Position numbers and translations under genes: made by a program
Origin: Cohnella phaseoli
Lineage (GTDB): Bacteria > Bacillota > Bacilli > Paenibacillales > Paenibacillaceae
Assembly (NCBI RefSeq): GCF_003386235.1
Contig: NZ_QRDZ01000002.1
Span: 62,001-126,000 of the forward strand
Direction: 5' to 3'
Length of the DNA stretch: 64,000 nucleotides
Shown here: in pieces, positions 26,379-35,647 of the stretch
Position numbering within the stretch: position 1 is the stretch's first letter
Layout of the letters: each line of letters starts with the position of its first letter
The notes under the pieces: generated by a model
Databases searched by the model: none
Told to the model about the DNA's origin: nothing
The model's input: the letters and a program-made list of their open reading frames with translations, nothing else

Positions 26379-26407
26379 AACGTACCATATCCTTTTGCCC
26401 TGTGCAA
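26379..26407 (-). promoter_or_regulatory. possible promoter of xpt
   Basis: On the minus strand TTGCAC (26407-26402), 17 bases, TACGTT (26384-26379). The -35 is good, the -10 poor. Confidence 0.4.
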
Positions 26408-26599
26408 TAACGGATTTCACATTTTTTCTGGAAGATGGACTGACCAAGATGTCATATGAAATGCAAGACTAAAGACCTAACAATCTTTGACTTTATGCGA
26501 CATTAGAATGAATTTAAAAAATAATTTCAAACGCTCGAAACTTTTCCAGCTTATGTCATGTCTTATATAGATGTAGGGAACTTCAAGGAGGGATACAAC

Positions 26600-27340
26600 A
26601 TGACGATCAATCTGCCCGTTTACATGCGACTATGGAGCGCTCTGCTTCTGTCCGCCAGCTTGGTCTCATGCACTTCGTCTCCTTCTAATGATTCCCATTC
26701 GCATACAGCTTTGTCTACGGCATCCGCTTCGCCTTCGCCGACGAAGCCTACGGATGTGAAAGCTCCGCCTACGGCTTCCCATTCTCCCGCTGTCAGCCAA
26801 GCGCCAACGGTCGTGGACCAACCAGATCCCGACGTAACGCCGCCTGCGACAGCCCCAAGCCACTCGCCGGAGCAATCGTCGTCAGCCGTCGAAGCCGCAA
26901 CCGCTCATCCGCCTTCATCGCAGGAGGAACCGGAAGAGGACGTTATTAAGCCTACTTTTCTGACGAAATCTCCTTCGCTCGCCCATCTCAAGCTTGGCAA
27001 TACGGACAAAGAGGTCGTCCATCGCTACGGGCTGCCCGTGGAGACCTACCCGCTTCCAGGAGACGACGAGACGATCGAAATATGGGAATACGACGGCATG
27101 TCTGTCGGGCTGAACGAACGGGATAAGGTGGTTTATATCGAGATCAACTCCGGCATGGCCGATACGGGAATCGACAGTCTCGATTACGGCATGAAGGGCT
27201 CGCAAGCCGCGGAAGCGCTCGGGATCCCCGGAGACGTAAAGACGAACGTTCTGTCTCTGGAAGTTACCGGAGGCTGGCTGAAGCTTGATCTGGACCCCGA
27301 TACGCAGAAAGTCATTTCGCTTAAGCTGCTTCATCGCTAA
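26600..27340 (+). CDS. lipoprotein with Pro/Ser/Thr-rich stalk, unknown function
   Basis: 246 residues from the ATG behind AAGGAGGG. Signal peptide with lipobox LVSC (Cys24), then a low-complexity Ser/Pro/Ala/Thr stalk to about residue 130, then a compact domain of about 115 residues: LKLGNTDKEVVHRYGLPVET...GVNE-like strands, followed by a second LDYGMKGSQAAEALGIPGDV repeat of the same motif. Two copies of the G-x-T/S-xx-(E/A)-VxxxxGxP pattern suggest a tandem SmpA/DUF4309-like fold. It would sit on the outer face of the membrane. Followed by a strong terminator; monocistronic. Confidence 0.7.
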   Translation: MTINLPVYMRLWSALLLSASLVSCTSSPSNDSHSHTALSTASASPSPTKPTDVKAPPTASHSPAVSQAPTVVDQPDPDVTPPATAPSHSPEQSSSAVEAATAHPPSSQEEPEEDVIKPTFLTKSPSLAHLKLGNTDKEVVHRYGLPVETYPLPGDDETIEIWEYDGMSVGLNERDKVVYIEINSGMADTGIDSLDYGMKGSQAAEALGIPGDVKTNVLSLEVTGGWLKLDLDPDTQKVISLKLLHR

Positions 27341-27345
27341 AATAT

Positions 27346-27382
27346 AAAACTCTAACCTGGATTGCGGGGTTAGAGTTTTTTT
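27346..27382. terminator. bidirectional terminator, lipoprotein/GH30 operon end
   Basis: AAAACTCTAACC (27346-27357) pairs perfectly with 27368-27379, followed by TTT on the plus strand and an A-run on the other side; it also overlaps the 3' end of the response-regulator gene on the minus strand. Confidence 0.88.
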
Positions 27383-28947
27383 GGCGAACGAATTTGGGAC
27401 AGCTGCTTTCCGATCAGTTTCTTGTACAGCTTGCTGAAATATTTGGAGCTTGGATAGCCGACTTTCTCGGCGATTTCGTACATTTTCAGATCGGTCGTGC
27501 GGGCGAGATGCTCCGCTCTTCGAATGCGCGACTTGGTGACATACTGATGGAATGTCTCGCCGGTATGCTCCTTAAACAGCCTGCTGAAATGAGCGCGGCT
27601 CACGTTGACGAACGCGGCCGCCGATTCGAGACCAAGCTTCTGATCGTGCAGGTTACGTTCGACATATTGCAGCGCCTTCTCGATTTCCTGCGGGTGCGAG
27701 CCGCGTATGAGCGTTTCCGCCGTCTCCCATAGCCTGATCGCGTATCGTTTCAGCTCCGTCGCCGTGCCCAGCTCTTGCAGCCTGGAGTACATTTCCGGCT
27801 CGACGCGGTACAGCTCGCGCAAAACGCCCGGGTAAGACGCCGCCCGCTGCAGCAGCATACCGAGCAGCATGCCGCTCAGCTCCAGCGTCTGGCGATACGT
27901 GGCGTTTTTGCGTTCAAGCTCGCGATAAATTTGTTCTACTTTGGCCACGCCGGGGAACGAATCGCTGAACCAGCCGCTGTCGAGCCATTCCTCTGAGCGG
28001 TATGTCCATCGCGGCTCCGCCTCTCCGTCGACAACGATCAGACGATCCGCAGGCACCCTCTGTTCGCGCTCGTCCAGCACCTTGAGCAGCGCGCCGGCCG
28101 CGTGCGACAGCCTGCGCAGAGCGATCGGCTCGGTCTGCAGCGCCATCTCGACGTCAAGCTGAAAGTAGGTTCGCAGCACGCGCGACAGCGTCGTGAACCG
28201 TTCGTTCCTCTTCTCTTCACCGCCTTCCGAAGGGCCGGATAACAAAACGACGGCAAGGTCCGGCGCTTTGCAGACGGACTCGTACCCGGATTCGGCGCGA
28301 AGTACTTCGTCGATCACATTCGTCGCGGCGTACGCGAACAGCGTCGCATCTCCCTTAAAGGCGCTCTGCAGCACTTGATCGCCGTTGCGAAAGCGGACAA
28401 CCGCAACGATGCTCGCCGCCGGATCGCATTGAAGCTGCACTTCCTTCCATTGCTCGTCTCTGGCTTCGTTGCCGGCAAGCAAATCGAGCAGCATTCGTTC
28501 CTTCAGCTTTCTCGCGCTGTTGAGGTACAGCCGTTCGATCCGATGCGCCGTCTGCGCTTGCCGCTTGAACTCCTCCCGCCGAGCCGCCGCTTTCTTGACC
28601 GCTTGCACGATGTCGGCCGGCATCATTGCCGGCTTGTGCAAATAGCTGCACGTCTGCAGCTCCAGCGCTTCGCTCACGTACTCGAAATCAGTGTAGCTGC
28701 TCAGAATGATCACTTCCGCGGAATAGTTATCGTCGCGCATCGTTCTGACAAGATCGAGACCGTCCATTTCCGGCATTTTGATATCGGTCATGATCACGTC
28801 GAACTTGATTTTGCCCATCAGCTCCCAGGCCTGCTTGCCATTGGCTGCCGTATGCGGGGCGTTAAACCCGGCTTCCCGCCAATCGATGCTATTGACAATG
28901 CCTACGGTGACGAGCATTTCGTCTTCGACGATCAAAATATCGTACAT
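27370..28947 (-). CDS. YesN-family response regulator of the GH30 operon
   Basis: 525 residues: receiver domain with EDE and VIMTDIKMPEMDG (Asp55), an unassigned middle region, and a C-terminal AraC double helix-turn-helix (AAAFVNVSRAHFSRLFKEHTG; EIAEKVGYPSSKYFSKLYKK). The start codon directly abuts the stop of the kinase gene upstream. It is the last gene of the GH30-ABC-kinase-regulator unit and should activate it. Confidence 0.92.
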   Translation of the reverse strand: MYDILIVEDEMLVTVGIVNSIDWREAGFNAPHTAANGKQAWELMGKIKFDVIMTDIKMPEMDGLDLVRTMRDDNYSAEVIILSSYTDFEYVSEALELQTCSYLHKPAMMPADIVQAVKKAAARREEFKRQAQTAHRIERLYLNSARKLKERMLLDLLAGNEARDEQWKEVQLQCDPAASIVAVVRFRNGDQVLQSAFKGDATLFAYAATNVIDEVLRAESGYESVCKAPDLAVVLLSGPSEGGEEKRNERFTTLSRVLRTYFQLDVEMALQTEPIALRRLSHAAGALLKVLDEREQRVPADRLIVVDGEAEPRWTYRSEEWLDSGWFSDSFPGVAKVEQIYRELERKNATYRQTLELSGMLLGMLLQRAASYPGVLRELYRVEPEMYSRLQELGTATELKRYAIRLWETAETLIRGSHPQEIEKALQYVERNLHDQKLGLESAAAFVNVSRAHFSRLFKEHTGETFHQYVTKSRIRRAEHLARTTDLKMYEIAEKVGYPSSKYFSKLYKKLIGKQLSQIRSPKKL

Positions 28948-30717
28948 CTAGACCACCTTGCCTTCGGTCAAAATCGGAATCGTAATGACGATACGCGTAT
29001 GGAGACGCAGCGGTTTCTCCACAGTCAACCCGTACTGTTCGCCGAAATGCATCCGAATCCGGTCATTGACGTTCGACATTCCGACGCCCGACATTTGATC
29101 CTTCCGCTTAGGCGCGAAGCCGACGCCGTTGTCTTCGATCTCGAACCGGATTTGTCGGTTCGCTTCGTCCAACACGCCACGCACGATAATGAGGCCATTG
29201 TATGATTTGTTCGCCAAACCATGGATCATCGCATTTTCGACGATCGGCTGTATGATGAACTTGAGCGTGTAGTAACGTTCGATCCGTTTATCCCATTCGT
29301 ATTCCACTTCGATCTTTTCTCCGAACCGCATGCGCTGCACCTTTACATAATCCCGAATAAACTCCAACTCGTCTTTGATCGGAAGAAAAATTTCGTTCGT
29401 TCGGTACGTGAAACGAAGCACCTTTACGAGCGCGACGACCGCGTCGGCGATCTTGTCCGCCCCTTCGGATATCGCCATCCACTTGATTGAATTAAGCGTG
29501 TTGTAGAGAAAATGAGGCTGGATTTGCGCCTGCAGCGCCTTCAGCTCGGCCGCTGTCTTCTCCTCCTCCTTCTTCACCGAATCTTTGAGCAACTGATCGA
29601 TTTTTTCGACCATCGTATTAAACGTGACGGCGACCATGCCGATGTCCGGACTGTTCGACACCGGCACCTTGACGTTCAGTTGCCCCTCGCCGGCTTTTCT
29701 CATCGAGCGAATGAGGGTGTGGAATTGACGAAGGATGCCGTGGGACAGCAGAATGGCGAACAACACGGAGACGACGAGGGCAAGAGCGGCGACAATAAGC
29801 AGTATATTGCGCAAATGCCGGAAATCCAGACTGTACCGGGACAATGGGGAAGCAACCGCCATGATCCACTCGCGACCTTCCAGCGGCCTTACACTAAGCA
29901 TGAGCGTCTGGCCGTCCGACTTCGCCGTCGTCGTGGCGATTCCGGCATTACCCGCTACTCGTTTGCGGATGTCCGCCGCTGCCGTATCCGACAGTTCCGC
30001 CGACGTGCGCTCTTGAATGATGCGGCCTTGTTTGTCCATGAGAAAGACGCTCTCGGTTTGATCCGTCGGCATCAGCTGCAATAGCGAGCCAAACTTTGCC
30101 GCATCGACGTCGATCTGGATCAGGGCGAGATCTCTGCGAGTGCCGTAAGCGCCGACCGGACGAACGAACGACAGCACCTCTCGTTCCTGCAGCAGCGTAT
30201 AACTTGGCGTATGGGAGAGCAGCAGCTCGCCCAACGCCCTGCCTGTCGGCGTACGGAGCGCTTCCTCGACCCAAGACATCGCCGTTAGCTTATCGCGATT
30301 CAAGTAAGGATCGGTCGAATAGATCGTACCGTCGGAGCCGACCATGTAAATCTCCGTAATATAGGGATACGATCGTTTGAAGTTGGCGAGCAGCTCTTCC
30401 GTCTTCTTGAGCGTGTCGAGCTTTTCCGCGCCCGTCTTTTCCGAGTAGTCCACAAACGCCCGCGAAGTGACGGAATAGGCGATCAGCTGGGTTTCTGTCG
30501 TCTTCACCTGCTCGGATACGAAACCGACTTTATCGCTAAGCTGTTTGAGCAGCTCTTCGTTATAGGATCTGATTTTCTGCTCCAGCGATACGTTTGTGCG
30601 TTCGTAATAATACCAGTTGATGACGAGGGCGGGCAGCAGCGCAATGACGAACAACGCGCCGAACAGCTTCGTCTGGATGGACGGAGACCGCCATCTCGGT
30701 TGTTTGAATTTGCCCAT
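28948..30717 (-). CDS. YesM-family sensor histidine kinase of the GH30 operon
   Basis: 589 residues from ATG 30717, which has GGGAGGG 8 bases upstream; the open frame extends about 300 codons further only as a shadow of the permease gene. Transmembrane segment at about 18-40, extracellular dCache-like sensor (to about 300; TEIYMVGSDGTIYSTDPYLN), second transmembrane segment, HAMP, and kinase core with QPHFLYNTLNSI (His about residue 400), PIVENAMIHGL and ENGVG-like DNGVGFAP. It probably senses the released sugar outside the cell. Confidence 0.92.
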   Translation of the reverse strand: MGKFKQPRWRSPSIQTKLFGALFVIALLPALVINWYYYERTNVSLEQKIRSYNEELLKQLSDKVGFVSEQVKTTETQLIAYSVTSRAFVDYSEKTGAEKLDTLKKTEELLANFKRSYPYITEIYMVGSDGTIYSTDPYLNRDKLTAMSWVEEALRTPTGRALGELLLSHTPSYTLLQEREVLSFVRPVGAYGTRRDLALIQIDVDAAKFGSLLQLMPTDQTESVFLMDKQGRIIQERTSAELSDTAAADIRKRVAGNAGIATTTAKSDGQTLMLSVRPLEGREWIMAVASPLSRYSLDFRHLRNILLIVAALALVVSVLFAILLSHGILRQFHTLIRSMRKAGEGQLNVKVPVSNSPDIGMVAVTFNTMVEKIDQLLKDSVKKEEEKTAAELKALQAQIQPHFLYNTLNSIKWMAISEGADKIADAVVALVKVLRFTYRTNEIFLPIKDELEFIRDYVKVQRMRFGEKIEVEYEWDKRIERYYTLKFIIQPIVENAMIHGLANKSYNGLIIVRGVLDEANRQIRFEIEDNGVGFAPKRKDQMSGVGMSNVNDRIRMHFGEQYGLTVEKPLRLHTRIVITIPILTEGKVV

Positions 30718-30746
30718 CGCGCTTGCCCTCCCCGAAGTCGAACCGA

Positions 30747-31574
30747 TCAGCCTTTGACCGCGCCCGCCGTCATGCCTTTGACGATCTGTTCTTGAAACAG
30801 CATATACACGAGCCAGAGCGGCAGCATCGAAACGACAAGTCCGGCGCATACGAGCGCGTAGTCGGTCGAATACTGCCCGGTTAGCGCCATAACGCCTTGC
30901 GTCAGCGTCTTCGAAGGTTCGCTGCCGATCAGCACGTAAGCAAATAAATATTCGTTCCAGCAATTCAAAAAGCCGAGCGTCCCGACCGTCGCCAGCCCCG
31001 GCTTCGCGAGCGGAAGCACGATGGAGACGAACGTGCGCACCCGACCGTAGCCGTCGATGGCCGCCGCCTCCTCCAGCTCGCGTGGAATGCCCTTCAGAAA
31101 GCCGTGCAGGATGAACACGCACAGCGACAGATTGCTTACCACGTATATCAGAATCAAACCGAAATGCGAATTCAGAAGATGAAGCTGCTTGAGCAGCACG
31201 AAGGACGGAATCAGAATAGCGTGTACCGGAATCATGATTCCGAGCGTGAAGTACGCGTACAGCCAGCCGCTCTTCTCTCTCCGAGCGAGCACGTAAGCGG
31301 CCATCGCTCCGATCAGGAGCATGATCGCCACCGCGCAGGCGGAGATGAACAGACTGTTCCAAAAATAGCGCGACAAATGCGCCGTTTGCCAAATATCGGC
31401 ATAGTTGCCCCAATGCCAATTCGCCGGAAGACCGAACGGATTGGCGTAAATTTGATGCTTGTCTTTGAGCGAACTGACGAGCACCCAATAAAACGGGAAC
31501 AGCGTCGACAAAGCGAAAACCGCGAGCACGAGACCCCGCGACAACCCGGCGGCCCGCCGCATAGCGTAAGTCAT
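30747..31574 (-). CDS. carbohydrate ABC transporter permease (MalG class)
   Basis: About 275 residues, six transmembrane segments; EAA loop ELEEAAAIDGYGRVRTFVSIVLPLAKP. Ends in QEQIVKGMTAGAVKG, the usual tail. AAGGGG supports ATG 31574. It overlaps no gene but follows the MalF-class permease whose stop is at 31589. No ATPase is encoded here; a shared MsmX-type ATPase is expected. Confidence 0.92.
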   Translation of the reverse strand: MTYAMRRAAGLSRGLVLAVFALSTLFPFYWVLVSSLKDKHQIYANPFGLPANWHWGNYADIWQTAHLSRYFWNSLFISACAVAIMLLIGAMAAYVLARREKSGWLYAYFTLGIMIPVHAILIPSFVLLKQLHLLNSHFGLILIYVVSNLSLCVFILHGFLKGIPRELEEAAAIDGYGRVRTFVSIVLPLAKPGLATVGTLGFLNCWNEYLFAYVLIGSEPSKTLTQGVMALTGQYSTDYALVCAGLVVSMLPLWLVYMLFQEQIVKGMTAGAVKG

Positions 31575-31588
31575 CCTCCATTCCCCTT

Positions 31589-32461
31589 TCAATTATACAG
31601 TCTGGCGCAAATTCTTTTAAACAGCATCGTAAACAGGGCCGCATAGGCCAAAATCGTAATCGTCATCGCGCTGCCGTACCCGATTTGATTGCTGATGAAC
31701 GCGGTTTTGAACATTTGCAGGGCGATGAACGACGACGCGTTGCCCGGTCCTCCCGACGTAATGACCCAGGCATGGTCAAACGATTTGAGCGAGCCCGTCA
31801 CCGCCAGGATGACGCACACCTGGAATACGTCCCAGATTTGCGGCATAACGACGTTGAAGAACGTGCGGAACGGGCCCGCTCCGTCCATCCGCGCGCTCTC
31901 GACGAGTTCCTCGGGCACTTGCTGGATCGCCGCCAGAAAAATGACGACGTACAGGCCGATATACTGCCAGATTTGCGGAGCCATGACTGCCTTCAGCACC
32001 GTATGCGGATCGGACAGCCACTGTCTTTTCCAAGAGGACAAGCTGAGCGAATCGAGCAAATGGTTCAAAGGCCCGGTATCCGAATTGTAAAACAGCGAAA
32101 ACATCAATCCGATGGCAACCGGCGAAATAATAACCGGAATGAAGATCACCGACCGGAAAAATCGGAACCCGCGCATAACCTTCGCCAGCAAATAGGCGAT
32201 TGCGAGTCCCGCTCCTACTTGAAAAATGAGAGAATACGCGATTAATTGCCCCGTATTGCGAACGACCTGCCAATAATCGCCGTCCGCGATCAATTCTTGA
32301 AAGTTGCCCAACCCTACGAACGTCTTGGCGGTTACCCCGTTCCACTCCGTCAAGCTGTACCCCGCCGACATCGCGACAGGATAGATCATGAACAGCGTGT
32401 AGACGATCACCGCGGGCAAGACGAATCCGCCGTAAAAAACCGCATCGTGTTTTCGCCGCAT
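31589..32461 (-). CDS. carbohydrate ABC transporter permease (MalF/UgpA class)
   Basis: About 290 residues; start ATG 32461 behind AGGAAGAG. Six transmembrane segments, with YSLTEWNGVTAKTFVGLGNFQEL near residue 35-60 and EAA loop ELVESARMDGAGPFRTFFNVVMPQIWD. It forms the channel with the next permease for the GH30-linked sugar. Confidence 0.92.
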   Translation of the reverse strand: MRRKHDAVFYGGFVLPAVIVYTLFMIYPVAMSAGYSLTEWNGVTAKTFVGLGNFQELIADGDYWQVVRNTGQLIAYSLIFQVGAGLAIAYLLAKVMRGFRFFRSVIFIPVIISPVAIGLMFSLFYNSDTGPLNHLLDSLSLSSWKRQWLSDPHTVLKAVMAPQIWQYIGLYVVIFLAAIQQVPEELVESARMDGAGPFRTFFNVVMPQIWDVFQVCVILAVTGSLKSFDHAWVITSGGPGNASSFIALQMFKTAFISNQIGYGSAMTITILAYAALFTMLFKRICARLYN

Positions 32462-32541
32462 AGTCTTCTCTTCCTCCCTTGCACAGCTGCGTAAACAAAA
32501 GGAGGGGAACGCGCCCCCTCCTCCTTGTTCCGCGATATCCG

Positions 32542-33930
32542 TCACTTCGCCTTATCTAGCGCTTTCTGCGTCTTGGACACATAATCTTCAGGCGACACGA
32601 AGCCTGCGAACAGTTCGTCCAGAGAGCTCAGGATGACGGAGTAGGCGTTGCTGTCGGGAACGTAGCTCTCGTGATGCGGCCATACGTTTTGGTTTTTCGT
32701 GAATTCCATCGCTTTGGCGTATAGAGGAGAAAGCGTAGACGGATCAAGCTCCATCTGCTTCGCCGGGAACAAACCGCCCTTCGCCACTTCTCCCAACACC
32801 TCGTCGGAGTTGATGAAGTCGGCGAAATCCACGAGCGCTTGCTGCTTCGCCGGGTCCTCGAACGATTTGCGGTTGATGAGCAGCCCCATCGCAACGGCGC
32901 CAATCGTGTAAGACGACGGGTCGACGACGGAACCTTCGAGCGCAGGGAAGTCGATTAGATCGGTCTTATCGACAATCTCTTGCTTCACATTGCCGATCAT
33001 CCACGGAAATTCATAAACCATCGCCGCTTTTTCCTCGTTATAGAGCGACAATTGCGGCCCCCAATCTCCATTGGCGACCGTATCGCTCGGGAAAATGCCG
33101 TCCGCCTTCATCTGCGCGACCGCTTGCGCCGCTTTGCGGACCGCGTCCGTATCGTATTGGTACGTTTGCGGAATTTTCTGCGCGTCGTCGAAGCCGTTTT
33201 GGAATTGGTAGGCCAAATAGCTGAAAAACAAGTGCGAAGGCTGGCCGTTTTTGCTGCCCATGCTGAACGGCACGATGCCGTTGTCGTTGAACACCTTGGC
33301 AACTTGGGTCAATTCGTCGTACGTTTTCGGATATTCCAGATTGTACTTTTGGAACAGCTCGCGGTTGGCCATGAAGAAGCCTTTGAACGCTTCGAGCGGA
33401 AGACCGTACTTCTTGCCGCCAATATCGAAGAACGACCAGGCGATATCGGTGTATTGCTCCTTTTTCACCGTGTCGCTCTTGCTCAAATATTCGTCCATGT
33501 CGAGAATTTCGTTCGCGTCGACGAGCGGCTTGAGGTTAACAGGTCCGAGCCAGTAGGTGAAAATATCGGGCAAATTGCCGGCCGTCGTGTCCACTTTGAT
33601 TTTCGTGCGATGCTCCTCGCCCGGCGTCGCTTCGAATTTGAAGGAGATTTCCGGGTGCTTCGCTTCGTATTCCTTCAGCTTGCCCTCGAAATACGACGCT
33701 TTCGGGTCCGCTCCCGTCCAGTTGTAGGCGAAGCGGATCGTGATTTTGTCCCCGCTGCTGCCAGGACTGCTTGGCGAAGGGGAAGCGGATGGAGAAGTCT
33801 CGGGCGACGGAGTGGCGCTGCCGCCTTTGCCATTATCGCTGTCCGAGCATCCTGCGGCCAAACCGGCGATTAGCGTCGTTGCAAGGACGATGGATGCGGA
33901 CTTTTTCAATTTCGCGGATAACCATGTCAT
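32542..33930 (-). CDS. sugar-binding lipoprotein of the GH30 ABC importer
   Basis: 462 residues with lipobox LAAGC (Cys28), a Ser/Pro/Thr linker (SPSPSS), and a family-1 extracellular solute-binding fold (KITIRFAYNWTGADPKASYFEGKLKEYEAKHP; DIFTYWLG; YGLPLEAFKGFFMANRELFQKY). It captures the oligosaccharide and delivers it to the two permeases. AAAGGAG lies 3 bases from an alternative ATG at 33939 and 12 from ATG 33930, so either start is possible. It begins 14-24 bp from the GH30 stop. Confidence 0.9.
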   Translation of the reverse strand: MTWLSAKLKKSASIVLATTLIAGLAAGCSDSDNGKGGSATPSPETSPSASPSPSSPGSSGDKITIRFAYNWTGADPKASYFEGKLKEYEAKHPEISFKFEATPGEEHRTKIKVDTTAGNLPDIFTYWLGPVNLKPLVDANEILDMDEYLSKSDTVKKEQYTDIAWSFFDIGGKKYGLPLEAFKGFFMANRELFQKYNLEYPKTYDELTQVAKVFNDNGIVPFSMGSKNGQPSHLFFSYLAYQFQNGFDDAQKIPQTYQYDTDAVRKAAQAVAQMKADGIFPSDTVANGDWGPQLSLYNEEKAAMVYEFPWMIGNVKQEIVDKTDLIDFPALEGSVVDPSSYTIGAVAMGLLINRKSFEDPAKQQALVDFADFINSDEVLGEVAKGGLFPAKQMELDPSTLSPLYAKAMEFTKNQNVWPHHESYVPDSNAYSVILSSLDELFAGFVSPEDYVSKTQKALDKAK

Positions 33931-33953
33931 GAGAATCATGCGCTCCTTTAGTA

Positions 33954-35267
33954 TCAAATAACAAGCGTATGGAATGATTTCGCCGTCATCGGCACCTCGT
34001 AGATAGCCCCTTCGCATGAGATCGCGATCGTTCTCGGCGCATCATGAGGGTTATGCACGATAAACGCTTTGCGTCCTTCGGCATTCTCGAAGGCGATGGC
34101 GTTGCCGCTCCAGCCTCCCTGGAGGTCGAGTCTGACAGAGCCATTGCCGACGAACCGACACACGTGCTTAAACAAATAAAATTCCGGGTTCCACATCACT
34201 TCACCGCTATCCGGGTCCACGTTGACGAGGCTGTTCTGATACCCGCCCCACGTGCACTCCCCGCCTTTGGGGAGTACCATATTCCAATACACGTAGCTTT
34301 CGACTCCGTTATTTAGATAATGCCACAGCAGGCTGAAAATGTAGTGTGCGTATTCCCACGTGTTTTTGCCGTCTCCGCATTCGTTTTCCGTCTGCATAAG
34401 CCGCATTTCCGGGAACGCGACATGCGTTCGCTGAATCGCTTGCTTACCCGCCCATTGATAGCCAACGCCGCTCACGTACGCCTTCGCTTCCGGGTCGTTC
34501 AGGACAACGCCAGCGTAGCTGTCGTACGAATCGGTGTTGAGCGTGCCGAGCCACAGCTCGATTTCCGGCCGCTTTTCCTGAAACAACGGGCCTAGATAGC
34601 GTTTTAGAAAATCCCGCATTTCTTCTCCGGTCCATACGCACGATGGGAAGCGATGATGCGTGACAGGCTCGTTCTGAAAATGAACCTGGGAGATTCGCAC
34701 GCCTTCTTGCGCGTAGGCTTCCACGAATTTCAGCAAATAGAGCGCATAGGCTTGCAAATTCCGTTCCGTCGCGACCAGTTTGCCGTAGTTGTACGTTTGC
34801 GGATGCTTCATCCACGTCGGAGGGCTCCACGGCGAAGCGAACCATTTCATGTCCGGCTGAATCGCTTGCGCCGCCTTGACGTAAGGCAGTAAATTCTGCC
34901 AATCGCGGTCGATTGAAAACCGCTCCATCGCGTAATCGCCCTCGTTGTCGTTGCAGCTGTACCAGTTCACGGAGTAATCGGTCGCTCCGATCGGAATCCG
35001 ATTTAGCTCCAGGCGCAGCCCGTCTCCGGTCTTGTCGAACAGCGCCTTCAGCACTTCCTCCCGCGCTTCTTCGCTTGTCGACTTGAGCGCCAACCACCCT
35101 AATTCGTTGACGCATCCGCCGAACCCTTCCATTGTTTGATGCCTATCGCCCTTCCATGCCAAGTCGATCGTCGGATGCCCGGCAGCAAGCTGCGGCTCGC
35201 TCTCCCGCCATACCGCCCGTTCGTCCGACGACACGAGCAGCGGCTTTCTTGGCGCCCGCTCTGTCAT
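33954..35267 (-). CDS. glycoside hydrolase family 30 (glucosylceramidase-like)
   Basis: 437 residues. GH30 landmarks in order: MEGFGGCVNELG near residue 45, the SPWSPPTWMK motif, the acid/base Glu in FQNEP (about residue 199) and the nucleophile Glu in QTENEC (about 293), then a C-terminal beta-sandwich. GH30 enzymes act on beta-glucosides, beta-1,6-glucans or xylosides. There is no signal peptide, so it acts on oligosaccharides already imported by the linked transporter. It is the first gene of the operon; the sensor pair at the end presumably responds to the same substrate. Confidence 0.92.
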   Translation of the reverse strand: MTERAPRKPLLVSSDERAVWRESEPQLAAGHPTIDLAWKGDRHQTMEGFGGCVNELGWLALKSTSEEAREEVLKALFDKTGDGLRLELNRIPIGATDYSVNWYSCNDNEGDYAMERFSIDRDWQNLLPYVKAAQAIQPDMKWFASPWSPPTWMKHPQTYNYGKLVATERNLQAYALYLLKFVEAYAQEGVRISQVHFQNEPVTHHRFPSCVWTGEEMRDFLKRYLGPLFQEKRPEIELWLGTLNTDSYDSYAGVVLNDPEAKAYVSGVGYQWAGKQAIQRTHVAFPEMRLMQTENECGDGKNTWEYAHYIFSLLWHYLNNGVESYVYWNMVLPKGGECTWGGYQNSLVNVDPDSGEVMWNPEFYLFKHVCRFVGNGSVRLDLQGGWSGNAIAFENAEGRKAFIVHNPHDAPRTIAISCEGAIYEVPMTAKSFHTLVI

Positions 35268-35647
35268 CCTTCGTTGCCCCCTTTATTTTTGACGTTCTAA
35301 CCACTTCGATTATAGGAAAAGGGAGCCGCCCGCCGTAACGCCACGATATTGCGATTGTATCGCCATTTCGTATCCGATTTCGTATGCCTGAGCTCATTGT
35401 GGTCGTTTGAATGGAAATTACGGTTCGTCAGGGGATTAATTCGTATGGGAAGAGGGTGAAATCGTGCTCGTCGTCGAAGCTCCATAACGAAAAAAACGTT
35501 CGCGAGCCATCGGCGACGGCAAGCGAACGTTTTTTTCTGCAGATTAACAGATGCCCCCTGCTCCGTTTGCCCTCCCGAGTCATGCCCGTCCAATCGGCAA
35601 CATAGAGTAAAGTAACATGGACGAGTCAGGGTCGGGGGGTTCCGCAA
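35268..35647. other. intergenic region upstream of the GH30 operon
   Basis: 380 bp between divergent GH30 and YkvI-like genes. It must hold the GH30 operon promoter (minus) and the YkvI promoter (plus); apart from the hairpin at 35490-35536 I see no operator, RNA motif or small gene. Confidence 0.5.
35490..35536. terminator. strong bidirectional hairpin upstream of YkvI-like gene
   Basis: AAAAAAACGTTCGC (35490-35503) pairs perfectly with 35523-35536, with A- and T-runs inside the stem. It lies upstream of both flanking genes, where no gene ends, so it may insulate the two promoters or be left from a lost gene. Confidence 0.75.

Noticed and set aside
26346..26599. Purine riboswitch upstream of xpt
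   Set aside because: No three-way-junction consensus or terminator hairpin is seen in the leader.
28948..31644. 898-residue reading of the GH30-operon kinase
   Set aside because: Its first 300 residues are a shadow of the permease gene; a strong ribosome site marks the real start at 30717.
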